Part shown: in pieces, positions 8,754-17,972 of the stretch
How the letters are laid out: each line of letters opens with the position of its first letter
How positions within the stretch are numbered: the first letter of the stretch is position 1
Origin: Lachnospiraceae bacterium
GTDB taxonomy: Bacteria > Bacillota > Clostridia > Lachnospirales > Lachnospiraceae
Direction of reading: 5' to 3'
DNA length: 64,000 bases
NCBI GenBank assembly: GCA_022796795.1
Contig: JAAWJI010000005.1
Location: forward strand, 62,001 to 126,000
Translations under genes and position numbers: made by a program
Notes under the pieces: model-generated
Databases searched by the model: none
What the model saw: the letters and a program-made list of their open reading frames with translations, nothing else
Told to the model about the DNA's origin: nothing

Positions 8754-9728
8754 TTACAGCCCCCTCAGGAAAGCAAAGCACAGGTCCGCCCACTGGGGCA
8801 GCGCCTCATGATCATAATCATAATACAGCACCAACTCTTTTTCACCGCCCAGATTGTTATACACGGCAAACTGGGTCTTGGGAGGACACACCGTATCCCT
8901 CATGGTGATAGTTACGTGGGCCGGATTCCTTATATAGGCTGCCAGATTGCTGACGTCGATATAGCTTAGCTTTTCAAAAATCTCATCTTCATGATGATGG
9001 AAGGGATCATAGCGCCGGAAATACTCCCCGATCTCTGAATACCCAGTCGCTGGGCTGTTGAGAAACCCTTCCTTCTTGCAGTAATAAAAATCCGACAGGA
9101 ATGGATATCCCACCGCAGTACGCTTGATCCCGCCATGCAGAGCGCTCACGGCCACAGACAACGCGCCGCCCTGGGAGCCGCCCAGAGTCCCCAGCCGCTG
9201 CCCATCTACCTCCGGAAAGGAGGAGACGATCTGAGCCAGCTCCACGCCATCCAAATACATCTGTCGAAAAGGCAAATCCTGGGGATTCCCGGCCAGGCCC
9301 CTAGCCACATGGCCGTGGAACGTGCTGCCCTGACAGCCGCCTGTATCCTCACTGAATCCCCCCTGTCCCCTGCAGTCCAGGGCAGCCACGCACATCCCTT
9401 CCAGCACATAGGACAGCTTGCCGTCCATCCAGTCGCCGCTGTTACCCGTATACCCATGAAAAATCAGCAGACACGGCTTCTTCCCGGCTGTCACAGGCCT
9501 TGCGTACTTGGCGTGGATCCTGGCTCCCCGAACTCCCTGGAAATACAGGTCAAAACACTCCACGCCCCGGCAGGTAAAATCGGCCGGCCGCAGCTCCACC
9601 CTAGGGTCCACTCCGGCCAGTTCCTCCTTAGCCTTGTCCCAGAACCGGTCAAAATCCGAAGCCTTGGGAGAGCTTCCCTCATATTCATAGAATTCCTTTA
9701 AATTCAAATCCATTTCATGCAACGCCAT
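8754..9728 (-). CDS. Acetylxylan esterase / cephalosporin-C deacetylase (CE7)
   Basis: A 324-residue alpha/beta hydrolase of carbohydrate esterase family 7, which removes acetyl groups from short xylo-oligosaccharides and other acetylated sugars, normally in the cytoplasm. No signal peptide is present. The oxyanion region is FHGYTGNSGDW; the nucleophile serine is in GGSQGG at about residue 180; the acid is Asp in MRDTVCPP, and the histidine is in YDHEALPQ. An RGQGG motif typical of the family is also present. Start ATG 9728 or an in-frame TTG at 9737 are both possible; AAAGGGG lies at 9741-9747. The position in a sugar-import locus fits intracellular deacetylation of imported oligosaccharides. 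Confidence 0.9.
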   Translation of the reverse strand: MALHEMDLNLKEFYEYEGSSPKASDFDRFWDKAKEELAGVDPRVELRPADFTCRGVECFDLYFQGVRGARIHAKYARPVTAGKKPCLLIFHGYTGNSGDWMDGKLSYVLEGMCVAALDCRGQGGFSEDTGGCQGSTFHGHVARGLAGNPQDLPFRQMYLDGVELAQIVSSFPEVDGQRLGTLGGSQGGALSVAVSALHGGIKRTAVGYPFLSDFYYCKKEGFLNSPATGYSEIGEYFRRYDPFHHHEDEIFEKLSYIDVSNLAAYIRNPAHVTITMRDTVCPPKTQFAVYNNLGGEKELVLYYDYDHEALPQWADLCFAFLRGL

Positions 9729-9931
9729 TTTCCTCAAACGCCCCTTTCTTTAGCTTTTTCATCCACACACTCGTCCATTACAAATACAATCCGTCCGTTC
9801 ACCAGAACCGTCCATTCAGCACGATTTGCCATCTATCCGCCAGCTGCCTGAACTATTATCTATAATTCTATAAATTTCCCACTCATTTTGCAATACTATC
9901 CTGCCCGCATAGGACGCAGACGATAGCAAGA

Positions 9932-9953
9932 AGGCCACTCAAAAGAGCGGCCT
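9932..9953 (-). terminator. Stem-loop after the degenerate binding-protein gene
   Basis: On the minus strand AGGCCGCTC, loop TTTT, GAGTGGCCT, followed by TCTTGC. A 9-bp stem with one wobble pair and a weak T run, 10 nt after the stop codon at 9964. Terminator or mRNA 3'-stabilising hairpin. Confidence 0.55.
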
Positions 9954-9963
9954 CCTCCATAAC

Positions 9964-11354
9964 TCATTCATTCCCTGCTGCCAGCTGTTCCATAATCTCT
10001 CCCAGCATCTCGTTTCTGGCATCGATCACAGATTGATAGTCCAGCATCTCGTACTCGGCCAGCATCTCGCCATACGCCTTTTCAAAATCCTCCGCCACTG
10101 ACATATCATAGGAAAGGCACTGGAACATCTCATAGCTTCCTGTTGCAAGTCCGCCAGGCAATCCCTCCTTGTTCTGCAGCTCCACGTCTCTTAACATCTC
10201 TAAATATAAATCCGTAGGCACACGTTCACCATCCTGAATCTCATAGTGTACGCCCTCAAGTCCATTTTGCAGCAGCAGCTGTCCTTCCTCCGTGCAGCAC
10301 CAGTTTAAAAACTTTAAAAGCTTCTCCGGATCCTTACACTTATCGGTAACGCCATACTGGTTAAAGGGGTACAGGAACATTCTGGTAGTCACAAACTTTT
10401 GCCCCTTCTGAGAATCCAGCTGGATGGGCTGAGTAATATAGCTCATCTCCGGATGTCCCGCCTCGGTCAGGGCCTGATTGGCCGTTTTATTATTCCAGTT
10501 TACATACCATACGGCGATGGCGCTTCCGTTACTCATTTTCTCCACGGTCATATCATGATTATCCGTAAAAAGCTCTGGATCTAATACACCCGCCTCATAG
10601 CAGTCATGAAAAAATTTTAAGCTCTCTTTTTTCTCGGAGGAATGCATGGCGTCTTCAAATTCCTCCGTCTCCAGGTTATATAGCCAGTTGACTCCGCCTG
10701 CGTTTCCTGGATAGGTTGCCCCTTCTTCCCATAAACCGCCCATTAGATTCATTCCATAAGCTTCCGCGCCGGGCAGTGTCAGACCCACAGTAGGCGTCCC
10801 GTCATAGGCTTCTGGAAAATCCTTAACCGCTTTTTTCAAAAACTCGATCCAGTCGCTGGCTGTAACCAGATTCGGCCATCCGTAGTATTCCAGCACATCT
10901 GTACGAACCGATATCCCGTAGTACCCAATGACATCCGGAATAAAGTTTTCAATAAGGTTTAGCAATACCCCCGCCTGAATATATTGATCCGAAATAGCAG
11001 TCGTCTGCATACACTGGAGCTCATTATAATCGCCGCTGGCCAGCATCGCTGCTTGCTTTTCCTGCATATCGCCGGTGTACTTGATAAAATTAAAGCCGAT
11101 GCCAAACCGATCTGCGATTTCTTTCCCAACCGTAGTATCCAGGGTGGAATCCTGATTCACACCAGCCGGTATCACATCGATCATATACAGCTCTTCCTGG
11201 GAATCCTGCCCCCCGTATCTCCCTGTGATCTGGATTCCCCTGTCTGGGGCTGTCCACTCTCCCCACTTTTTCCTGAGCAGCCGCCTAATAATGCCATAAA
11301 CATCACAACGGTCATAGACAACGCCAGAATCTGTTTCACCTTTTTTCCCTTCAT
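9964..11354 (-). pseudogene. Frameshifted, internally deleted sugar ABC binding lipoprotein
   Basis: A close paralogue of the intact binding protein encoded at 14654-16420. ATG 11354 opens a perfect lipoprotein signal peptide (MKGKKVKQILAL, hydrophobic core, lipobox LLGGC), but this frame meets a stop about 60 codons on. The mature protein continues from a different frame at LYMIDV; one extra G in the six-G tract (plus-strand C run 11209-11214) would rejoin them. Compared with the paralogue two in-frame segments are missing: about 36 residues after AGVLL and about 83 residues before DFEKAYGEM. The rest (RTDVLEYYGWPNLVTASDW, KMSNGSAIAVWYV) is nearly identical. Either a decaying duplicate or, less likely, a phase-variable gene. 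Confidence 0.85.
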
Positions 11355-11383
11355 ACCATTTTACCCCCATATTTTCGTTACTC

Positions 11384-12646
11384 TCAATTTTTCTCTTGCT
11401 CTTCTTTTTCCTTCTTTTCCCGCCATAAGCCCGCAATCCTCTCATATACTTCTGGCGCAATGGGCGGGACACCCTTGGAATAGCTGGGAACGTACTGTTC
11501 CCCCGCCTTTTTAGGATTCGTACAGGCGTTGTCATAGCGGTAATACTCCCGTACCGCCGGATGACGGAAATCCGGAACCTCCACCGGTACCCCGCCTCTT
11601 AGCACAGAACGGTAGGACAGAATCCCCGGAAGCCCCATATCCAGCGCTTCGTAGACGTCGATGATCTCCGCCTTCGGATTGCCTTTAATCTTCTCCACGA
11701 AATTCCACAGCGTATAGAAGTCAGAACCGCTGTGCCCATAAGCTTCTGCTTTCTCGGACAGCTCATCCTTGGGATTGCTTTTGATCACCCGGGAGGCACA
11801 TTCCCCCTCATACGCATCCAGATTGCTGTACAGGCAGGATACGTCTCCGTTTTCAGCGTCCTCCCTGGCGCTCTCCAGACGTCCCTTGGTGCCGTAGACC
11901 GTATACCAGATGGAATTTTTGCAGAGGCCTCCATGGATGCTTTTTACCACAGCCCCATTCTCCAACTCTACCAGCTCCAAGCCAGCCTGTCCTGCCTTGG
12001 CACCCATTCGCCGGTTGACAGGTCCAAAAGGCAGCTCAAATCCCGTCACCCTCACCGGACGCAGCCCGGTAATGTGCAGCAACGGCCCTAGGGAATGGGT
12101 GCAGTAAAAGGTAGCTTGCATGTTGTTACGCCAGTGCTCTGGATTCCCCTGGGTAATCTCCGGCCAGATAGATTCGCAGTTGTGGATGTACTCCCCTTCG
12201 CCATACTCAAACTCCCCCAGCACCCCCTGCCGGTAGAGACGACGCATCTGACGGGGAGCTGCCATAAAGCAATAATTTTCCCCATAGGCGTAGATTTGCT
12301 CGCTCTGTTCCACCGCCTCTGCCAGCTTCACGGCTTCCGCCAGTGTCTCACAGGGCAGAACCTCACTCATCACATGCTTTCCCGCCTGGAGACAGCGAAC
12401 CGCGAAGGCTGCGTGGTCATTTGCGTAATTGGCCAGCACTACTGCGTCCATGTCGTGCTTCAGGAACTCCTCAAAATCCTCATAGTATGTAATCTGCTCT
12501 GACTGAATGTGCCCTTTCACCCGCTCCAGGAAATATGCGTCCTTATCGCAGACCGCAACTAAAACCGCGTTATCCGCATGGGTGCAGTACTCCATCATAG
12601 TCTCCCCGCGTCCTGCACCCAAGACGCCAACTCGTACTTTCTCCAT
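11384..12646 (-). CDS. Gfo/Idh/MocA-family oxidoreductase
   Basis: A 420-residue NAD(P)-dependent oxidoreductase: Rossmann motif VGVLGAGRG at residues 5-13, second-strand acidic residue in AVCDKD, and the family motif HVMSEVLPCE (equivalent of EKP) near residue 100. Family members act on sugars, inositols, glycosides or their acids; the substrate cannot be read here. ATG 12646 follows GAAGGGGG. It is 30 nt upstream of the degenerate binding-protein gene and has its own promoter, which resembles that of the intact binding-protein gene. The C-terminal DFRHPAVREYYRYD segment is typical of clostridial members of this family. Confidence 0.85.
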   Translation of the reverse strand: MEKVRVGVLGAGRGETMMEYCTHADNAVLVAVCDKDAYFLERVKGHIQSEQITYYEDFEEFLKHDMDAVVLANYANDHAAFAVRCLQAGKHVMSEVLPCETLAEAVKLAEAVEQSEQIYAYGENYCFMAAPRQMRRLYRQGVLGEFEYGEGEYIHNCESIWPEITQGNPEHWRNNMQATFYCTHSLGPLLHITGLRPVRVTGFELPFGPVNRRMGAKAGQAGLELVELENGAVVKSIHGGLCKNSIWYTVYGTKGRLESAREDAENGDVSCLYSNLDAYEGECASRVIKSNPKDELSEKAEAYGHSGSDFYTLWNFVEKIKGNPKAEIIDVYEALDMGLPGILSYRSVLRGGVPVEVPDFRHPAVREYYRYDNACTNPKKAGEQYVPSYSKGVPPIAPEVYERIAGLWREKKEKEEQEKN

Positions 12647-12705
12647 TTTTATCCCCCTTCTTTCTTTGGTTTTTTGTGTAGCAAAAATCATTTCTTACAC
12701 CAATT

Positions 12706-12772
12706 ATGTTACTATTTACATTAAATAATACAATAAAAAAATAATGTCTGTTATTAAAAAAATTTTGACTTT
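12706..12772 (-). promoter_or_regulatory. Promoter plus 21-bp-periodic direct repeats upstream of the Gfo/Idh gene
   Basis: On the minus strand: -35 TTGTAT (12728-12733), 16-nt spacer, -10 TAACAT (12706-12711). Immediately upstream are two A-tract units (plus-strand 12734-12751 and 12755-12772) offset by 21 bp. The 39 bp at 12731-12769 differ at only two positions from 16572-16610. Probable activator site abutting the -35, as expected for an AraC-type regulator. Confidence 0.65.
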
Positions 12773-12776
12773 TCTG

Positions 12777-13646
12777 TCATTCCTTTACCGATCCAATCAT
12801 GATGCCAGAGGTAAAATATTTTTGCAGGAACGGGTATACGCACATGACAGGAAAAACAGTAATCACGGTGATAGCCATTTTTACAGACTGGGCGTTTACT
12901 TCCACCGCCCCGCTTTTCAGGGCTTCTATATTGCTTATCGACGCCAGCATATTATAAAGCAGATACTGCAGCGTATAGAGCTTCTCCTCCATGGCGCAGT
13001 ACAGCTGGGTATCCATGAAGGAATTCCATTGACTGACGATACCAAACATCAGGATGGCAGCGTTGACCGGCTTGCAGATCGGAAAAAACACCCTCCAGTA
13101 GGCCTGCAGATCATTTCCCCCATCCACATAGACTGCTTCCCGCAGGGAATACGGGATAGATTCAATATAGCTTATAATCAGAATCATATTGTAGGCATTA
13201 AACAGATACGGTATAACATATACCAGAAAGTTATTCATCAGGTGGTACTGCTTCATAAAAATATAGGACGCGATGGTTCCTGCCGACACGTACATGGTCA
13301 GGGTGCAGAAGGTCTTTAGGAAACGCCCGAAAGCCAGATTCTGGGTGGCAAGGGCATAGGCCGCCATACCAGTGACAGAGAGCATCAGGATCGGTGTGAT
13401 AGTGCTCCTGGCTATGGAAATGAAAAATGCGCCCAGGATATTATTGTCCTGGAATAAGGTTTTATATGCGCTCAGATCGAACCCTTTGGGCAGGAGCAGC
13501 AGGGCGCCCCTTAAGCCCACCGGCACGCTGATGGAATAATTGATGACATACAGGAACGGATATACCATGATGACAAACAGCATCACCAGAAACAGCCCGT
13601 TGCACAGATCAAAGATATGATCTGATAATTTACGCTTATATTTCAC
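12777..13646 (-). CDS. Carbohydrate ABC transporter permease (YtcP/AraQ type)
   Basis: A 289-residue inner-membrane permease with about six membrane helices. The binding-protein-dependent transport 'EAA' loop is seen as EAVYVDGGNDLQAYWRVFFP at about residue 185. The VYPFLYVINYSIS N-terminal helix and the C-terminal KYFTSGIMIGSVKE are typical of the YtcP group that works with LplB-type partners. It lies 15 nt after the partner permease gene and is the last gene of the importer operon. No ATPase gene is nearby; such importers usually share a general MsmX-type ATPase encoded elsewhere. Confidence 0.92.
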   Translation of the reverse strand: MKYKRKLSDHIFDLCNGLFLVMLFVIMVYPFLYVINYSISVPVGLRGALLLLPKGFDLSAYKTLFQDNNILGAFFISIARSTITPILMLSVTGMAAYALATQNLAFGRFLKTFCTLTMYVSAGTIASYIFMKQYHLMNNFLVYVIPYLFNAYNMILIISYIESIPYSLREAVYVDGGNDLQAYWRVFFPICKPVNAAILMFGIVSQWNSFMDTQLYCAMEEKLYTLQYLLYNMLASISNIEALKSGAVEVNAQSVKMAITVITVFPVMCVYPFLQKYFTSGIMIGSVKE

Positions 13647-13661
13647 AGCTCACCCTCCCTT

Positions 13662-14603
13662 CTAAAACATGGACTGCTTATTTATACGCTTGACCACCTT
13701 ATTTACAGCCACCAGCAGCAGGATACTGACAAAGGATTTTATCACACTCATGGCTGTGGCATAGGGGAAGTCCAGCATCTTTAAACCAAATTTATAGATA
13801 TACATATCCAGCACCTCCATCCGGGACCAGTTTGTGGCATTATAGAAAATAAAGAACTGCTCCAGATTGGAATTGAGGATCCAGCCCGCGTTCATGACCA
13901 GCAGGACGGAAAGGGTAGGCAGCAGATTGGGCAGCGTGACATAACGGATTAATTGGAAACGTCCCGCCCCGTCGATCCGCGCCGCTTCATACTGATCCGA
14001 TGGGATTCCTGCAATGGTGGACAGAAAAATCACTGTATTGTAGCCGATGGATTTCCACACGTTTAAAAGAATCATCAGCCGCCAGGAATATTTTGCCTCT
14101 CCCAGCACGTTGATCCCCTGCTTCAGGATACCGGCATTCACCAGAAACTGGTTGATAGACCCCGACTTTACGGCCAGCAGCGCCCAGACCAGCGCATAGG
14201 CTACCACCCAGGAGATAAAATAGGGGAAGAAGCTGACCGTCTGGACAAGCTTGGCTCCCTTCTTCCAGCGGCATTCCTGCAGCAGAATGGCCAGTGCCAT
14301 AGCTGCCACCAGCACCACCGCCAGGGATACGCCGTTAATCACCAGCGTATTCTGTACCAGGTACCCCAGATCCGAGCTATCCTGGAATATCTTATAAAAA
14401 TACTTCAGTCCCACAAATTCCCCTCCGAACAGGGAACCGCCCAGGTGATACTCGGAAAACGCAACATACCAGGCTGACAGCGGGATGTATGAAAATAGCA
14501 GCGAACAGATGATTGCCGGCGCCAGCATAAGGTACACCCATTTGTGACGCCTTATTTTTAACCTTAATTTTTTATTCTTTTCTCCCAGCACGAATTTACT
14601 CAT
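13662..14603 (-). CDS. Sugar ABC transporter permease (LplB/YteP type)
   Basis: A 313-residue permease with a basic cytoplasmic N-terminus (KLRLKIRRHKWVY) and about six membrane helices starting at LMLAPAIICSLLFSYIPL. The EAA loop is EAARIDGAGRFQLIRYVTLP at about residue 210. The length and N-terminus fit the LplB/YteP group, which imports oligosaccharides or complex glycans with a large lipoprotein binding partner. Encoded between the binding protein and the second permease, with a hairpin separating it from the binding-protein gene. Confidence 0.92.
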   Translation of the reverse strand: MSKFVLGEKNKKLRLKIRRHKWVYLMLAPAIICSLLFSYIPLSAWYVAFSEYHLGGSLFGGEFVGLKYFYKIFQDSSDLGYLVQNTLVINGVSLAVVLVAAMALAILLQECRWKKGAKLVQTVSFFPYFISWVVAYALVWALLAVKSGSINQFLVNAGILKQGINVLGEAKYSWRLMILLNVWKSIGYNTVIFLSTIAGIPSDQYEAARIDGAGRFQLIRYVTLPNLLPTLSVLLVMNAGWILNSNLEQFFIFYNATNWSRMEVLDMYIYKFGLKMLDFPYATAMSVIKSFVSILLLVAVNKVVKRINKQSMF

Positions 14604-14618
14604 TCCCCTTTATGAACA

Positions 14619-14642
14619 GGAGCCGCGTTTTCCCGCGGCTCC
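14619..14642 (-). other. Intercistronic hairpin between binding protein and permease genes
   Basis: Stem GGAGCCGCG / CGCGGCTCC with a 6-nt loop, no T run after it on the minus strand. It lies between the stop at 14654 and the start at 14603, so it probably protects the abundant binding-protein mRNA end rather than stopping transcription. Confidence 0.65.
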
Positions 14643-14653
14643 CCATATCTCGA

Positions 14654-16420
14654 TTATTTCATCGCTTCCGCCAACTCTTCTTTGTTTTCCTTCAACAGGG
14701 TGTTTCTGGCGTCGATTACAGATTGGTAATCCAGCTTTTCATACTCAGCCATCATATCGGCAAAGGCCTTTTCAAAATCATCCGCGATTACGATCTGACC
14801 CGCATATTTTTGATAAACCTCGTTCAGTTTCTCCTCTATTTTTCCCAGATCGGAGGTCCGATCCAGTTCGCAGGAGCTAACGATGGTCACGTCAACCAAT
14901 TTCCCGTGATCCATCCACCATTGTTGAGAGGAGTTCCAGCCCAATCCCTGGAAGGCTTCCTTTTCCCGGTCCGATAATGCAAACTTGTCGGCATATTCCT
15001 GTTCCAGGCCTAAGTTATAGGGCCTTCCATCCTCAGACGTTGTAACACAGTAGGGAAAGAGTTTTAAAGGATAAAGCTCCGAACCCGGTCCTCCCGGCAG
15101 TCCTTCGCTTCCCAGCAAGGCAACATCCCGGATCATCTCTCCGTAAAACTCTGTGGGCACCCGCTCTCCGTTCTGCATCTCATAATGTACGCCCTCTATG
15201 CCGTTCTGGAGCAGCAGCTGTCCTTCCTCTGTGCAGCACCAGTTTAATAGCTGAAAGAATTTCTCTGGATCCTTGCACTTATCCGTGACGCCCCATTGGT
15301 TGTGGGGATATGTATACAGGGCTGCAGCCACAAATTTCTGTCCCTCCTGGGAATCCAGCTGGAAGGGCTGCTCGATATAACTCATTTCCGGATGCCCCGC
15401 CGCTGCCAATTTCTGATTTGCGTCTTTGCTGTTCCATTTTACATACCAGACGGCGATGGCGCTTCCGTTGCTCATTTTCTCCACCGTCATATCAATGGTG
15501 TCTGTAAACATTTCCGGATCCAGCACACCCTCCTGGTACAGGTCGTGGAAAAATTTCAGGCACTCCTTCCTCTCGGCAGTATGCCATGCGTCCTCAAACT
15601 GCTCCGTCTTAAGATTATAGACCCAGTTGACTCCCCCTATATCTACCGCATACGTATCCCCTTCCTCATTGGGGGCAGCCAGCAAGTTCATTCCGTAAGA
15701 TTCTGCGCCTGGCAACGTCAGTCCCACCGTAGGTGTCCCGTCATAGGTCTCCGGGAAATCCTTGACTGCTTTCTTTAAAAATTCGATCCAGTCGCTGGCA
15801 GTCACCAGGTTGGGCCAGCCATAGTATTCCAGCACATCCGTCCGCACTGCTATATTATAGTGGGACATGGTAGACAAATAATCGTTGGGAACCGGCGCCT
15901 GCCATAAATGGAGCCCGCCGTCCCGGGACAACAGCCGCCAATAAGGAATGATATCTTTGAAACGCTCATAAAAATCGGGCAGCAGATCCTTATAATCATC
16001 CAGGTCCAGCAGTACCCCAGCCTTGATATACTGATCCGAAATAGCCGTCTTCTCCATACACTGAATCTCGTTGTAATCGCCTCCGGCCAGCATAGCCGCC
16101 TGCTTCTCCTGCATATCACCGTTATACTCAATATAGTGAAAGCCAATGCCAAAGCGTTCCGCCAGCTCCCTTCCCACTGCTGTATCCAACGAGGAATCCT
16201 GTGCCGGACTGTTTGGCATCACGTCAATCATATACAAGTCCTTTTCAGAAACCGCCTCCCCGTTTTCCCCCGATGCCTGGGCTTCCCCCATTGTTTCGGC
16301 TTCTTTCGCATCCGGCTGTCCGCTCTCGTCGTTCTTCCCTGCGCAGCCCCCTGCCAGCGCCCCAAGCAGCGCCACAGTCAGCGTCAGCGCCAAAATCTGT
16401 TTCACTTTTCCTCTCTTCAT
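14654..16420 (-). CDS. Extracellular sugar-binding lipoprotein of ABC importer
   Basis: A 588-residue family-1 solute-binding protein of the LplA/YtcQ type. Residues 1-26 are a lipoprotein signal peptide (MKRGKVKQILAL, hydrophobic core, lipobox ALAGGC), then an acidic Gly/Ser/Glu linker to about residue 60, then the ligand-binding body. Aromatic-rich loops (GWNSSQQWWMDHGK, YYGWPNLVTASDW) could stack on sugars. It is followed by two permease genes, forming an importer. The promoter region 16546-16613 carries the A-tract repeats. This is the intact member of a duplicated pair; the copy at 9964-11354 is broken. Confidence 0.93.
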   Translation of the reverse strand: MKRGKVKQILALTLTVALLGALAGGCAGKNDESGQPDAKEAETMGEAQASGENGEAVSEKDLYMIDVMPNSPAQDSSLDTAVGRELAERFGIGFHYIEYNGDMQEKQAAMLAGGDYNEIQCMEKTAISDQYIKAGVLLDLDDYKDLLPDFYERFKDIIPYWRLLSRDGGLHLWQAPVPNDYLSTMSHYNIAVRTDVLEYYGWPNLVTASDWIEFLKKAVKDFPETYDGTPTVGLTLPGAESYGMNLLAAPNEEGDTYAVDIGGVNWVYNLKTEQFEDAWHTAERKECLKFFHDLYQEGVLDPEMFTDTIDMTVEKMSNGSAIAVWYVKWNSKDANQKLAAAGHPEMSYIEQPFQLDSQEGQKFVAAALYTYPHNQWGVTDKCKDPEKFFQLLNWCCTEEGQLLLQNGIEGVHYEMQNGERVPTEFYGEMIRDVALLGSEGLPGGPGSELYPLKLFPYCVTTSEDGRPYNLGLEQEYADKFALSDREKEAFQGLGWNSSQQWWMDHGKLVDVTIVSSCELDRTSDLGKIEEKLNEVYQKYAGQIVIADDFEKAFADMMAEYEKLDYQSVIDARNTLLKENKEELAEAMK

Positions 16421-16545
16421 ATTGCCTTACCTCCGTATTCCTTCTACACTACCCTTGTCCCTCACGCAAAATGCTGAAATATTTAAATCCCCCTCTCTTC
16501 TAATTCTCTATTTCGCTGTAAATTAGATTGTTTTTTACGTCTTTT

Positions 16546-16613
16546 ATGTTAATGTTTCACAAAAAATATTGCAATAAAAAAATAATGCCTGTTATTTAAA
16601 AAATTTTGACATT
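16546..16613 (-). promoter_or_regulatory. Promoter plus 21-bp-periodic direct repeats upstream of the binding-protein operon
   Basis: On the minus strand: -35 TTGCAA (16569-16574), 17-nt spacer, -10 TAACAT (16546-16551). Two A-tract units at plus-strand 16575-16592 and 16596-16613, offset 21 bp; the distal unit overlaps the last codons of the AraM-like gene. Same architecture as at 12706-12772 and 19686-19752. Confidence 0.65.
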
Positions 16614-17972
16614 TTCACGCTTCTCTGTTACCTGCTCCATAACCTGCAAGGCCAGCTGCTCAAGAATCCCCAGATCCCAGACCATCTGCAGGATCGTATA
16701 TCTGTCCCGTATCTCCTTGCAGTATAAAAAGGTGTTTTCCAAAAGCTTCCTGTCTATTCCTATCTCATCCGGGTAACAGGGCGCGCCCAAGGATTTCAGG
16801 ATGGAGATCACCTGTTCGGAATCCGGCAGCTCTTCCAAAAGACTTTGAATCTCGGGCCATTTTTCCTCCATTACAGCAATCCGCTCCAGACGCCCCGGCG
16901 TATCATTCTTATGAGCCTTTTCCTCCAGAGCGATCACCCCCTCCGCCGCCGGCCCGTATGCCTTGCGGATCCTTTGCTCCCAGACTTTTTTATCATATAT
17001 TCCCGCACATTCCCGCGCCCGCCTGAAATCCACCCGGTTCCTAAGCAGCACTTCCACAAGCTTCAGGACCAGAACCGCGCCCACACCCACCTGGACGCCA
17101 TGGGGCGCCGGCCGTTGCCCCCGCTGCTCAAACATCATCTCCCAGTAATGGGACATATGGTGCTCGCAACCGGAGGCAGAACGAGAATTTCCATATAGAC
17201 TCATAGCTACGCCGGACAGTACCAGCCCCTCCATAATGGCCCCGATCACCTTGGCATCCCTTTCCCTGGCCTGATCCGCATGTTCCAGCACATTCTTTGT
17301 GCAGCCTTCCACCAGCTCCGCGATGGAAGGGCAGTAGTGCTCTCCTGTGATCAGGTGGGCCAGCTTCCAGTCGCACAGGCAGGTGAACTTGCCCAATAAA
17401 TCCCCCAGCCCCGCTGCAATCATAGAATAGGGAGCCTCCTTTAAAATATCCGTGTCCCCAAGGATTACCATAGGCGGCGCCGCATGATACGTGGTTTTCA
17501 GATTATCCGTGTAAATAGCCGCTATGCCGGAAGCAAACCCGTCCATGGGAGCCGCCGTAGCCACTGTAAAGAAGGGACGTCCTGTCCTGTAACTGAAAAA
17601 CCGGGTCAGATCGTTGATGGCCCCGGTGCCCACGGCAATAAGAAGGTCGCAGTCCATAGGCATATGGATCAGGAGCTCCCCTACCGCCGCCTCATCAAAG
17701 CCCAGATGGGCCAGCGTATGCATCACGGCCTTTATGCCGGCTCCTTCTAACAATTCCATACACGCTCTGCCTGCTATCCTGTATGTGATCCCATCGGCCA
17801 CAAGACAAACCGACCGAAAACCATATTTTTTCACATAAACCGGAAGCTCCCCCAGGGCGCCCTCCCCGATCCGAACCGCTTTCAGCGGGGCATAATGCTC
17901 CTTCCCACAGCTACACTGGAATCTGCGGTCCAGATAGCTGTTCAAATCCCGCGAAGCCCCATACATGTTCAT
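16596..17972 (-). CDS. AraM-like sn-glycerol-1-phosphate dehydrogenase
   Basis: A 458-residue iron-containing-dehydrogenase-fold protein of the AraM/EgsA group. The NAD-binding loop is AVGTGAINDLTRF near residue 105, followed by TVATAAPMDGFASG, both diagnostic. Metal ligands are expected in the GCEHHMSHYWE segment and the HG of PHGVQVG. B. subtilis AraM makes glycerol-1-phosphate and sits in the arabinose operon; it is somewhat shorter than this protein. The ATG at 17972 forms an ATGA overlap with the kinase stop codon and has a GAGGAGAGAGG site upstream, so the two are translationally coupled. Substrate here is inferred; a related polyol phosphate is possible. Confidence 0.85.
   Translation of the reverse strand: MNMYGASRDLNSYLDRRFQCSCGKEHYAPLKAVRIGEGALGELPVYVKKYGFRSVCLVADGITYRIAGRACMELLEGAGIKAVMHTLAHLGFDEAAVGELLIHMPMDCDLLIAVGTGAINDLTRFFSYRTGRPFFTVATAAPMDGFASGIAAIYTDNLKTTYHAAPPMVILGDTDILKEAPYSMIAAGLGDLLGKFTCLCDWKLAHLITGEHYCPSIAELVEGCTKNVLEHADQARERDAKVIGAIMEGLVLSGVAMSLYGNSRSASGCEHHMSHYWEMMFEQRGQRPAPHGVQVGVGAVLVLKLVEVLLRNRVDFRRARECAGIYDKKVWEQRIRKAYGPAAEGVIALEEKAHKNDTPGRLERIAVMEEKWPEIQSLLEELPDSEQVISILKSLGAPCYPDEIGIDRKLLENTFLYCKEIRDRYTILQMVWDLGILEQLALQVMEQVTEKRENVKIF

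Noticed and set aside
11209..11214. Phase variation as the main explanation for the broken binding-protein frame
   Set aside because: Six bases is short for slippage switching and the gene also has two large internal deletions, so decay is simpler.
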